27,322 bases of DNA from Chara braunii (Eukaryota; Streptophyta; Charophyceae; Charales; Characeae), in assembly GCA_003427395.1 (NCBI GenBank), contig BFEA01000415.1:223147-250468 (forward strand), in the 5' to 3' direction. The notes under the pieces were generated by a model. The model had not been told where the DNA came from, searched no databases, and saw only the letters and a list, made by a program, of their open reading frames with translations. Numbering within the stretch: position 1 is the first letter of the stretch; every line of letters begins with the position of its first letter. Positions 17,933 through 27,117 of the stretch are shown in pieces. The position numbers and the translations under genes were made by a program.

Positions 17933-18288
17933 ACCATGTGCCTGCGTGGATATTCCACAGATCAGACACTGTGTATATCCCTTTTCTCACCCAGGGGAGC
18001 CATCTTGAGCCTGTTTGCAGCGAAAAGGGATATACGTGTATGATCTACTATGAAGGGGTTCCCAAACAAAGGTTGTCTCCATACCCATTTGAGCGAGACA
18101 GGTTCCTGGGTCGGACCTCGTTCTCTCCAGAGCCTCAACATATCTGTCCACAGGGGGTCAGCCTTGAGATCCCATTTGGCAGTGGAGGCGGGCGTACCAT
18201 CCCTTCTGTTCCAAGGCGGCGTAGGGAGCGACCAGTAATTGTTAGTTAGTCATTGCAGTGGATGGACTCGATTACTATCTGTGCATTG
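17933..18288 (-). repeat. 356-bp duplicate of a LINE-D ORF2 segment (copy 1)
   Basis: Matches 19611-19966 at an offset of exactly 1678 with one difference noticed (ACCCAGGGGAGCC here, ACCCAGAGGAGCC there). Translated on the minus strand it is LINE ORF2 protein (SLKWVWRQPLFGNPFIVDHT). Just upstream on the + strand, GCGTGGATATTCCACAGATC occurs twice with a 33-base offset (17911, 17944). Confidence 0.95.
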
Positions 18289-18381
18289 GGGATGGACTCG
18301 ATTACTATCTGTGCATTGGGGATGGACTCGATTACTAATTGTTAGTTAGTCATTGCAGTAATTGTTAGTTAGTCATTGCAG
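18261..18381. repeat. 30-bp (x3, last partial) and 23-bp (x2) tandem repeats at the edge of the duplicate
   Basis: GATGGACTCGATTACTATCT starts at 18261, 18291 and 18321 (30-base period). The last unit turns after ATTACTA into AATTGTTAGTTAGTCATTGC, which is repeated after 23 bases. In copy 2 at 19912-19966 these sequences occur once. Confidence 0.95.
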
Positions 18382-18480
18382 TGGAGGCGGGCGTACCATC
18401 CCTTCTGTTCCAAATCAGACAGCGCTGGTCGGGAATATCCACGCAGGCACAGTGTCTGATCTGTGGAATATCCCCTGCGC
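18376..18480. repeat. Scrambled junction of LINE-D fragments
   Basis: A third copy of CAGTGGAGGCGGGCGTACCA and its continuation to CTGTTCCAA lies at about 18379-18413. Next come, in opposite orientation to the two large copies, GGAATATCCACGCAGGCAC and CAGTGTCTGATCTGTGGAAT. The pieces are joined in an order not found in the source segment. Confidence 0.85.
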
Positions 18481-20310
18481 TGTCCACCCAGATAGAGCGA
18501 AAGTTATCCGAGAGTTCATTTCGTTTGTTTATATCTGATTCCTTTCGCAACATATTTATGAGCTTTTGCCAGGCGTCATGTGTGTTGACAATGATTGTTT
18601 CTAGAATCAAAGCCCGAGCCTCCCTGAAACCATATGTATGCTGCATGTGCTCATGCGCACATCTCATTCGCCACGCAACCATTAGCATTGGTAGTCTTGT
18701 TACCGCCAACAGGTTGAGGCAAAATGGTGTCCACCTCTCCCTTTGTGGGGGCATTTCCCCGAAAGGATGATCTTGAGGTTTCATGGTAGGTGGTTGCGAG
18801 TTAGATGATGCCATGTTGCATCCCACCATTGCCAGAGTTGAGCGACCATGGTGCAGTCCACCAGGCAGTGTTCGAGTGTAGCTCGTTTCTTAGGGGAGGT
18901 CCCACTGCAGTAGGTGCAGAGTCGAGACAACACACCTCGGTCTTCCAAATTTGTTCTCGACACAATCCAGTCTGGGTAGGAAGACACCTGTGGATGATCT
19001 TCCACTGCAGTGCCCGCAAGTTTGTAGGTCGTATGGCCGCGTATGAGGCCCATTTGATTATGTCAAAGTCTTCTGCTTTGAGAGGCGAGTCCCTTGCCCA
19101 TGGCAATTTGATCGGTTCAGATATGTGTGTCGGTTTTCTTGCTGTTTTGTAACCTTCCTTTACCGTGTACTGCCATATCTGCAGTTTACAGGAGTCCCCC
19201 TTGTCCCATTCCTATTCTTGTGGGTTGAATGGTAGCTGGCAGAGGGGTACAACTGGCTCATACACGAAGGGTCCTTTGTCATTATCACTGATCACACATA
19301 TGTGACGAGTCCTACGACAGGTGTCTGACGGTCCAGGGTGTCTTGTCGGTCCAATTTGGACCATCTTTCTTCTGGGAGTCGTGGTGTGTATGCCCTAAGG
19401 CTCGCCTCTTGAGGGCTAACCTCCTCTACAGTATATATCACCATGGGGATCGGCCAGTCCTCTGGTCGCACCACCCAGTCCCTTGGCCGTATTGTCGGGC
19501 CTCTTTTGAGTTCTAGCACCCATGCCAAGGGAACCGCCTCTTGGATCTCGTACAGTTCTTCTTCGGTTTTTTAACATGGGGCAACTTTTGTCGGACGTCG
19601 TGGACCGATAACCATGTGCCTGCGTGGATATTCCACAGATCAGACACTGTGTATATCCCTTTTCTCACCCAGAGGAGCCATCTTGAGCCTGTTTGCAGCG
19701 AAAAGGGATATACGTGTATGATCTACTATGAAGGGGTTCCCAAACAAAGGTTGTCTCCATACCCATTTGAGCGAGACAGGTTCCTGGGTCGGACCTCGTT
19801 CTCTCCAGAGCCTCAACATATCTGTCCACAGGGGGTCAGCCTTGAGATCCCATTTGGCAGTGGAGGCGGGCGTACCATCCCTTCTGTTCCAAGGCGGCGT
19901 AGGGAGCGACCAGTAATTGTTAGTTAGTCATTGCAGTGGATGGACTCGATTACTATCTGTGCATTGTGGGGCCAGGGCAGAGATCTGAATGGCTGCATAT
20001 GGTTCCAGAGGATATCATTGCCTAACACCCATCTTATCAGGAACTTAAAAATCAAAACTTTTGTTTCATTCTCCTGGTCTATTATGCCTAACCCCCCCTT
20101 GGCTCGTGGCTGTGTGATGATGTCCCATGCCACCCTCCTAATACACTTGGTAAATTCATGGTCCCCTCGTCAGAGGTAGGCAGACGCAGCCCATTTTAAT
20201 GACCTTAACTGTCTCCGACTTACTTGCCAGAAGGCCACTTTGTACCATATAGTTGCAAATATGGCATTGTTAATTGCCAGCGCTCTGCCAGGGGCCCGAG
20301 AAGGTGTGGC
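18470..20310 (-). pseudogene. LINE-D ORF2 C-terminal part with zf-RVT domain
   Basis: It starts near 20310 with GRALAINNAIFATIWYKVAF, then a TGA, then VAWDIITQPRAKGGLGIIDQ. This is the end-of-reverse-transcriptase signature of plant LINEs (trp, PxxxGGLGI). The duplicated segment 19966-19611 follows, then in another frame SDLWNIHAGTWLS, then AWVLELKRGPTIRPRDWVV (19528-19292), then IIKWASY and NLRALQWKIIHRCLPTQT (19106 downward). After one more frameshift comes LCTYCSG and LEHCLVDCTMVAQLWQWW, the cysteine and histidine part of zf-RVT (about 18830-18930). The tail 18770-18490 has LPMLMVAWRMRCAHEHMQ. At least four frame changes are needed. Confidence 0.75.
19611..19966 (-). repeat. 356-bp LINE-D ORF2 segment, copy 2 (the collinear source)
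   Basis: This copy lies in its expected place between the GGLGI and SDLWN motifs, so it is probably the source of the copy at 17933-18288. Confidence 0.85.
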
Positions 20311-21008
20311 GGGGCTAAAATTTCAGGCCCTGTTAACGTCAAGGCTTTATCATTTGGGTTGCCCATCATGACATTGTCCAACTCCTATATTATTACAACC
20401 GACCATCTTATCCCCTCCTAGTCGATTTGCCGTTGTGATGGTTCTGGGTCGGCCACAAGCGGTTAACAGGGACCCCCAATTTTCAGCCCTCGTTAACCCC
20501 CTCAACCCTGAAAAGTGGTTAGTATGATCTCCACTCTATGAATTGGTGGCAAGTTTGGTTAAAATAACCCTCGACTTTTGTTATAATTGGCCTAACCAGT
20601 GGTCTGAAAATTGAGGCCTCCATTAACCGTCTCTCGGGTCGGCGGGCTCCAGTGTGAGGTGCTGCTCTGTTCCAGTTTGCAGCTATCCCTTCTGTAGCCT
20701 CGTTGTTCTCACTTTGTCCCTGAGGTTAAAGATGGCATCTCGGATCCGCATTGCAACTGTGTGTCAATCAATCGTGGGCGGGTCAGGGAAATTGTCAATG
20801 TACTGCGTTAAGGAGGTTGTGTTCATAAAGGCTCTCCGGATGCTTTCCCAGTGCAGTGGGGGAATGACCATGTGGTTTCCATGAGCCATGAGCCCCATAA
20901 GTAGTGTGTCTGTTATGACTTTGAGCCTTGCTTTGACTGCTCTTTACCGTGAGAGTCGTTTGGGGACTCTCTCAGTGCCTTGGCCGGGTGGTGAACAAGG
21001 CTGCTGTG
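20311..21008. other. Zone between LINE-D ORF1 and ORF2 with repeated TTAAC motifs
   Basis: The blocks TTTCAGGCCCTGTTAAC (about 20324), TTTTCAGCCCTCGTTAAC (about 20480) and AATTGAGGCCTCCATTAAC (about 20610) recur in the same orientation. GGTTAACAGGG (20461) with CCCTCGTTAACC forms an inverted pair. These suggest a small inserted DNA element at 20320-20640, without defined ends. At 20880-20680 the minus strand has HMVIPPLHWESIRRAFMN and AMRIRDAIFNLRDKVRTT. These could be a remnant of the linker after the endonuclease; this is weak. Confidence 0.35.
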
Positions 21009-24000
21009 TTAGGTCCTCCCAATCCTCTCGGAGTCTCGGGTAATTGCATTGTCCCTCATGTGTACCTCAATCCCCAAAAGGGGAGGGGGCTCCTCAGGCG
21101 GCTCGGAGGTCGCAGCCGGAAGGGTACAAATTTGTTGCCTCTGGATCACCGGCTGCTGTTGTGGATAGGGTCGTGTTTGTATGTCACCCCCCAAAACCTG
21201 GTGGAAGTTCAAGGTTTGTCTTACTGCATCCTCCAGCAGTGGGGTCAGCGCCGGGTCGACAGTGAATGTTCGATGAGAGGTGTAGTCGTCTAGTCCAGCC
21301 AGGACTATTGCCGTACCTGTGGGATTATCCGCAGGTCCCGCCATGGGACCCGCCTGGTCCATCGACAGTCGTCCCATTGGATCCTCTGTTGCCCTCTCCA
21401 ACCCCTCCATTAAAGAAGGCGCATCTGTTTTGGTGGGGGGAATGGTTGATGTCCTTGTTGCCTCTGTGCAGTTGAGAGCGGCAGGGGGTGCCAGATTTGT
21501 GTCCATTACTTCCTGTCGGGGGGCGTCCTGTTGATAGTGCATCTGCCTTAATCCATGGTTTGGGGTGGACAACCGCCCCGTGTGCTCGTCATTAGGGGGT
21601 GAATTCTGTTGAACTCCCTTGTTTTTGGAGAGTTGTTGGGCACACAATTCTGTAATTCGGCCCTGCCACTTCAGTGCCTTTTCCATTGTGGCTTCCTCTT
21701 CCACCATCCTATGCTCCTGCTGTTTGTGGCCGCCTAACCCCCTGTTAGTACATTGGTTCTTTGTCTGTGTCTGCTGAGTGGAGGCAGCAGTCTGCCAAGG
21801 TTGTCCATACGTTTCCTTCTGCAGTTGTTGTTGCAGAGATTGTCCATACGTTTCTTTCTGCAGTTGCTGCGTCCCTTGCTGATTGGGGGGGCGGGTTAAT
21901 TTAGGCTGTGTGGCCGGGGGTGCCATGTCTCGGTGCGTCTGTTGCTGCGGTTGTCCTTGTTTCTGTATAGCAGCCTTGCCGTTTGTGTCGAGATCATGTT
22001 CCTGCTGCTGTGCTTGTAGTGCAAGAGGGGCGGTGCTGTGGCCAACCTGCTGATTCTGCTGAATCTGCACGGGATTTTGTGCAGAGTTCTTAATTTGGTC
22101 ATTGTTGTGCCGGTCATGTTTCTGCAGTTGTGCCTGCATTGCAGGAGGGGCAGGAGGGGCAGTGTAGTGTCCCGCCTGCTGGAACTTTGCAGATTGTTGT
22201 ATAGGTTGGTTTCGTCGGTGATGGCCGCAACTCCTGGCGACTCGTATCGAGTTGTTTGGTGACCCCCATAGTGGTTTGTAGCTGGTCTCCGGGTTGGTGA
22301 GTGTTCACCGGCTGTGAAGGCTGTGTAGGCTGAACGGACTGTGGAGCCTGTTGTATCTCAATACTTTTGTTCTGATGGCTAGGCTGTTGCATAGGCTGCA
22401 TAGGCTGCCCTGACTGTACAGGCTGTACCGACCGTACCTGCTGTTCCGTCAGTTCAGTCTGTAGTGTCTCACTGTTCGTGCTCTGCCTGTTAGGCGGATT
22501 TCAGTCCCTCTGTTGAGTCCCCCCTTACTGCTGCGCATGCTGGGTAGAGAAGTTATGTCGCAACAGGTTGTGACTCCCCTGCGACCCAAGTGTTGGTTGG
22601 GCCTTCAACTGTTGTGGCCGCTGCTGGAGCGACTTGTGTTGAGAATCGTGTTGTGATTGGTCCCTTCTACACAGCCCTTTATTCCTAGTCTGGGTCGTGG
22701 AGGATGGGCCCGATTTGGCCAGATCTGGCCTTAATCCCTTACTGGTCTGACCCCCCCTGGCTTGGTCATGGGATGATATTGTATTTGCCGGGGAGGGAGA
22801 TGGTCGCCCCTCCCCTTCCCACCTCCATTCTCCCACGATATTGATCGCTTTTCTATAGAAAACCCAGCCTTCATAGGCCCGGTCTTCCGGGATCCATTTG
22901 CCCGGGCCATCTGGGTGCGGTCTCACGAGCCCCTGAGTGTGGTTGTACGGATATTTGGGGCACTGCAGATCCGTGCACAAATGCCCCCTTGTTTTGCAGG
23001 TGTAACACCAGGGATCCTGGGGGTGGCTGACTTGGTCTGCATAATTACGGTCTGCTTGCGAAAAGGACCACTGTCCACTGACCGGGAATCCTTTATTGGG
23101 GTCCCAATCCACTGCCACAAGGAGGGTGGGTGTCGTCTCTCTTGGGGACAGCTTGGGGCAGGTCGTTTACGTAACCGAGGATCGAAGCAATCTGTTGGAG
23201 GTAAGCCAAGATCGATCCCTGGACACATATCGGGGCGAATCTGCACTCCGCCCAGAAGTGATTACTCAGGAGCTGCTCTCTTCTTTGATCAGCTGTAATG
23301 GGGTTTTGCGGCTCCCACTGGCATATCTCCATCGGCATGCCTCGGAATTTCATCCTCCTCATTTTTAACAAATTGTCCCTGTCAATTGGGTAGATAGTAA
23401 TTACTGTTATCACTCGAGTATCCACAGTCTCGATCAGGAAATGATCCTGCACTGCTTGAAAGTGTGTCTTGATTGTTCTCGGTCTCCCGTTAATCTATCG
23501 GAGTTTTTCATTAATGGGTGCATTCGTGGCTTCGTTTGGGAAAACAACCTGGAGTGCGTTTTTAGCATAGATTAAATCCCTATTGGCAAGAGCCTAGTGG
23601 AGAAAGACCGCATGCGGGTAAATAAATTCATTCTTTTCAATGATCTTACTGATGGGGCGAACGTAAAGTTTCTGTATGAAGTGGGCCCTCATCAGACCGA
23701 TCGGGTCTAGCGCTAGGAAGTCTCCATGCACACTATTCCTTGCTGCCGCCAGCGCAGTCATCAGATCTTGAGTCTCTCTGGGCATTTTTTGAGTTGGAGT
23801 GTCCAGTCGCTGCTGTGCAGGTTGGACCCGCTGCGTCACTTGCATCCCAGCAGGGAGATCAGGTTTATGAGCTCGCCCGCTGGGCGCTTGTTGATCCTTA
23901 GCGTCGTCAGACTCTATGGAGGGAGTCCTCACTTTTGATGCCCAAGTCTCTGTAGGTCGTTGACTGGGCGGGGTTCCAATCTGTTGAATCTGGGGCGCCA

Positions 24001-24133
24001 CTTCGCCAGCATGGTCAGATGTGGACCCATCCTGTCCCGGTCCCAACACAGGGACCTCTGCCTGGGTGATTTGTCCCAGCCCCAGCTCGGGGGTCCCGCC
24101 ATGGCCCTCTTGCCTCAACCTCTGGTGAAGCAA
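21009..24133 (-). pseudogene. LINE-D ORF1 (gag-like: DUF4283-like domain, zinc knuckle, Gln-rich tail)
   Basis: From 24133 to 23093 one frame runs with two in-frame TAG stops (23594-23596, 23495-23497). The stretch 23452-23150 has LKMRRMKFRGMPMEICQWEP and LAYLQQIASILGYVNDLP, the pattern of plant LINE ORF1 DUF4283 domains. A frameshift near 23120 leads to VAVDWDPNKGFP and a zinc knuckle at about 22960-23007 (C38, C41, H46, C53 of that piece: CX2CX4HX6C, with an extra Cys at 48, instead of the usual HX4C). After stops at 22525 and near 22500 and a shift near 22200, a Gln-rich part of several hundred residues follows to 21009, with QKETYGQ twice. ORF1 proteins bind LINE RNA in ribonucleoprotein particles. 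The true start is unclear; no ATG is in frame at the 5' end. Confidence 0.7.
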
Positions 24134-25349
24134 CAGCTGGTCAGATCCGTTTGTCTCTTGGTCTGTTCTCCTCCATGGTTCACTCCTCCCTCCATTTCAC
24201 TTGCCCAGGGTGTGTGTTTCCCTTGTGAATCTATTTTATGTCTGCTTTCGTTGATGTTACGCGGTGTGTATATCCTTGGATGAACGATCATTACCACTTT
24301 GTAAGTGTTTAGTGTTTGGTGAATCCCACTGAGTCTCGTGTTTGTGTGTAGGGTTGTACTCGTTTGAGATTGTTTTTATTCCTACAGGGTGTATGAATAC
24401 CTGAATGTTCATATGATTATGTGTTTCTTTATGTTGATATGATTATGTGTTTCTTTATTCCTTGTCAGTACTATGTTCACCGTGTGATGATGTGATATTG
24501 TTCTTGTGTTAGTTCTTCTCTCGTTCGTGTGTGGTTTCAAGATAGGTATTGATGTTAAGGAAAGGGGGGGCCGATGGGATGTGGACACAAGGGATCGGGA
24601 AAGGTCAAAGGGGTGCTTCAGCGGCCGGCCAAGGGGAGTCTTACCGTCCCCTGGGTTTTCTCCCATCCACCGTGGGTTTTCTCCCATCCACCGTGCTTGT
24701 GTAGTGCATCCTCTGGACCTCCGCTCCTGTCTATCACCCTGCGTTCCCTCCTCCGAAGCTTTCCGAGTATCACGAGCCCCAAGAATCTCCCTTCGCTACT
24801 GTACACACCCTCTCAAAGGTGCCCTCTCCCACCCACTCCGTTGCTAACTTTTTGTCGTTCCCTCCCTTGTTCCTCACTTATATCGGTTGTACGGCTTGTC
24901 AATCCGCAGTTCCGCCCTCTCCCCTCCTCTCACTCGATGTCTATTGTGTGGTTGTCCTCCTGCCAGCTTCTCCTCCTATCCCATCATCAAACTGAATAGA
25001 CTCTCTCTCCTCCACTCCCTCGCTGTCCTTTTGTCGCCTCCACTCTTAGATTACTTGTGCGGCTTATCAATCGCAATTCCACCTCTCGTCTCCTCTCCGT
25101 CGATGTGTTTACGTTGTTTTATCGTCTTCCTAGATAATCATTCTCTTTCCATGTCCTGCTTAGTTGTCCCAATATCTTCTCCATGTACCGTCTTCTCTCC
25201 GTTCATCAAGCGCAGAGTGTCGCTTGAAGGTGTCGCTACTTCGCTCAAGGACCATCCGAGGTGACAACCCGTCGCCCTCCCTCGCTAGCTTTGCGTGGGC
25301 CGAGCGATGTCGCGGGCCTTCCTCGCCTTCCTTGGCAGTACCGAGATAG
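24134..25349. other. LINE-D 5' flank: pyrimidine-rich spacer with short direct repeats
   Basis: ATATGATTATGTGTTTCTTT is repeated at 24411 and 24437 (26-base offset). TGGGTTTTCTCCCATCCACC is repeated at 24652 and 24673 (21 bases). A diverged unit of about 168 bases recurs (CGGCTTGTCAATC near 24892, CGGCTTATCAATC near 25060, with similar flanks). It may hold the LINE-D 5' untranslated region. No convincing gene; open + frames follow the CT-rich composition. Confidence 0.45.
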
Positions 25350-25667
25350 TCAACCGGAGCCACGCAGGGCCTCGTCTGTCGGACCGGTCAGCGCGCTTGC
25401 GCTCCGCAGCAACTCCTCCGCCTGGTCTAAGGCCAGTGCCTCCGAGATTCCATTGCGGCACATATTAGTTTCGGGGACCGGCCGGATCTTTTCACGATAA
25501 TCATTCCAGCGTGCTTCTGATGGGAAACCTCTTGAGTACTCTCGAACGGTGTTAAACCACCCCCTACTTGGCCCATACATCGCCCGTGGGCCGTTGTCGT
25601 TAACGACCCGCAACTTCTGGGCTTTGGGGTACCAGACCTCAATGGCTGGAAGCGCCAGCCAAAACAA
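25350..25667 (-). CDS. Unrecognised open frame, possible exon
   Basis: A 105-codon frame with balanced amino acid use, many Trp, Tyr, Arg and Glu and no repeats (ALPAIEVWYPKAQKLRVVND, then RGFPSEARWNDYREKIRP). It looks more protein-like than most frames here and differs from the LINE proteins. The start codon is uncertain; upstream on the minus strand a pyrimidine stretch and TTCCAG (about 25643-25648) could be a splice acceptor just inside the frame. No domain is recognised. It might be an exon of a host gene or a piece of another transposon. Confidence 0.25.
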   Translation of the reverse strand: MFWLALPAIEVWYPKAQKLRVVNDNGPRAMYGPSRGWFNTVREYSRGFPSEARWNDYREKIRPVPETNMCRNGISEALALDQAEELLRSASALTGPTDEALRGSG

Positions 25668-25702
25668 AGTTGAAAAGGCGCAGTGGCGGTTCGGGAAAAC
25701 GT

Positions 25703-25747
25703 GGCGCGCAGGGGGTCAGATGCCGAACTTGGCGCGCAGGGGGTCAG
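25703..25747. repeat. 28-bp partial direct repeat
   Basis: GGCGCGCAGGGGGTCAG occurs at 25703 and 25731, with TGCCGAACTT between. Confidence 0.95.
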
Positions 25748-25864
25748 CCGGCTCGGCATTGATAGCTGGGCCAAGTACTGGTGGTTGAAGGAACTTGGTC
25801 TCATAAATGAGTGCATTTTTTCATAGTGAGGTTGGCCTGGCTCGGGCGAATTCGGGGCAAATTA

Positions 25865-25930
25865 CTAAAAAAAAACTAGTCTGTTTCAATTTCATCAAAA
25901 AAATAAAAAATGTTCGTTTTGACGAAATTG
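25865..25930. repeat. Partial second copy of the 11711 fold-back family
   Basis: TGTTTCAATTTCATCAAAAA and TGTTCGTTTTGACGAAATT parallel GGTTTCAATTTCGTTAAAAA and TGTTCATTTTGACGAAATG at 11858-11921. Confidence 0.7.
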
Positions 25931-25974
25931 CTGTGAATCCGGGGACTGGTGGCAACGTTTTAGGATAAACATTG

Positions 25975-26358
25975 TCGCTCCACTACTATCTGCTGTACGA
26001 TTTCAGATAGTAAGTCACCGCTCCACTTACTATCCGAAATCCACCTTCGGAAATCACCGTATGGATGTCAGATGGCGCCCTCCGGCGATCCCGTATAGTT
26101 CACAGCCTGCAGAAGTCGTTACTCCGAGGGTGGTCGAAGGAGGTCGGCGTAGCATCGCAAAATCGTATGGAGGGCCTGGAGTCTGGGCCGACAAATTGAT
26201 GTCTTGTAGTGCTGTGAGAGTTTGTAGTGAACTCCAAAATTGGAGACTCGCATAGCGGATAGTAAGTGGAGCGACACTAGGTTTTATACGTTTTTTTTTG
26301 CTCTGAGAGCTATACGGCCGCTATGCGAAATATCGTACAGCAGATAGTAGTGGAGCGA
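25975..26358. mobile_element. 384-bp MITE with two nested perfect inverted repeats
   Basis: The outer arms 25975-26001 and 26332-26358 are 27-base perfect complements (start TCGCTCCACTACTATCTGCT). The inner arms 26019-26036 and 26256-26273 are 18-base perfect complements (CGCTCCACTTACTATCCG) and resemble the outer arms, as if an old element had its ends duplicated. The left arm also folds on itself (ATTTCAGATAGTAAGT with ACTTACTATCCGAAAT, 15 of 16). No transposase is present. The target duplication is not clear. Confidence 0.85.
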
Positions 26359-26720
26359 GACCCATTTAGGCATGGTAGCAGTGGGACGACTGAAGGGAAA
26401 CCAAAAAGAAAAATTTAAAACGAAAGTGAAAAAATGTGCCTGCCAGGTTGCCACCATAATCTAGTGCCTCATTAGGCACTCCTTCAGAATAATTGAGCGC
26501 CTCATTTAGTCCTTCATTAGGCATTTTCCATGGCGCGTTAACGGGCACGACTCTAGGAAGTACTGGTGGTTTAAGAATGACTCATGGTTAGGGCCAGATC
26601 CCACAGCCCCTATTCTTCATTTCTGACCATTGATCTTCGTAATCGAGGGTGAAAAATGAATAATCAAGGGTAGTGGTATCTGACCCTTAGCCTCATCCTT
26701 GAAAATCCATTTTTACCAAT
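26359..26720. other. Spacer with a short hairpin
   Basis: AGTGCC-TCATTA-GGCACT (about 26463-26480), with a related TTCATTAGGCA at 26513, is a small repeat. Nothing else was recognised. Confidence 0.5.
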
Positions 26721-27117
26721 GGGTGTACCTCAGTTGGTACACCCCGCGAATGTTGAAATACAGACCCAAGTGCAAATCCAGGTACTACAATGATCAGCGT
26801 AACAGAGCAATGGCCTGCATAGTCTGGACTCGGAGTCCCGGACTCTGGGGGCTGCGGACGACTGACAAAACAGGGACTGGAAAACTGGAAAGGTCTGAGT
26901 TTAGGGTTTAGAAGGGGGGGGGATAGCCAATTGCGCCGGAAATCTGGAAATAGGAAAACCAGGATTTAGGGCCTGCCAAGAAGGGCTTTAGAAGGGGTTT
27001 AGGAGGAGTACACCAGAGACAGGACAGGAACAGGATAAACAACAATTGAAACCCAATTGGCAGGAATGACAGCGCCCCCCTCCCTTTAAAAAAAAAAAAC
27101 AAAACAAAAAAAAACAA
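26721..27117 (+). mobile_element. tRNA-headed poly(A) retroposon (SINE)
   Basis: The 5' end has TACCTCAGTTGGTA (26726-26739), one base from the consensus tRNA A box TAGCTCAGTTGGTA, inside a perfect hairpin GGGTGTACC/GGTACACCC (26721-26744). A weak B box, TGCAAATCC, is at 26771. About 330 bases later comes an A-rich tail (27088-27117). The body includes GGGTTTAGAAGGGG (about 26904-26917) and related GGCTTTAGAAGGGGTTTAGG (about 26983-27002). Ends are approximate and no target duplication was found. Confidence 0.5.

Larger units (their letters stand above)
18470..24133 (-). mobile_element. LINE-D: decayed L1-type LINE with ORF1 and the 3' end of ORF2
   Basis: Reading on the minus strand: ORF1 (24133-21009), a 700-base zone without recognisable coding, and then the last part of ORF2 (about 20310-18470). 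The endonuclease and the catalytic reverse transcriptase (about 700 to 900 residues in plant L1) are absent between ORF1 and ORF2. The element is therefore internally deleted or rearranged. Several stops and frameshifts show that it is dead. Its 3' end is obscured by the scrambled duplication at 17933-18480. Confidence 0.75.

Noticed and set aside
17866-18249. 127-codon + strand frame repeated at 19541-19927
   Set aside because: It is the antisense of a duplicated LINE ORF2 segment; the repeat, not a protein, explains the conservation.
21009-22139. Host transcription regulator with a Gln-rich domain
   Set aside because: It follows the zinc knuckle of a LINE ORF1 on the same strand after one frameshift; the context shows the tail of the LINE protein.
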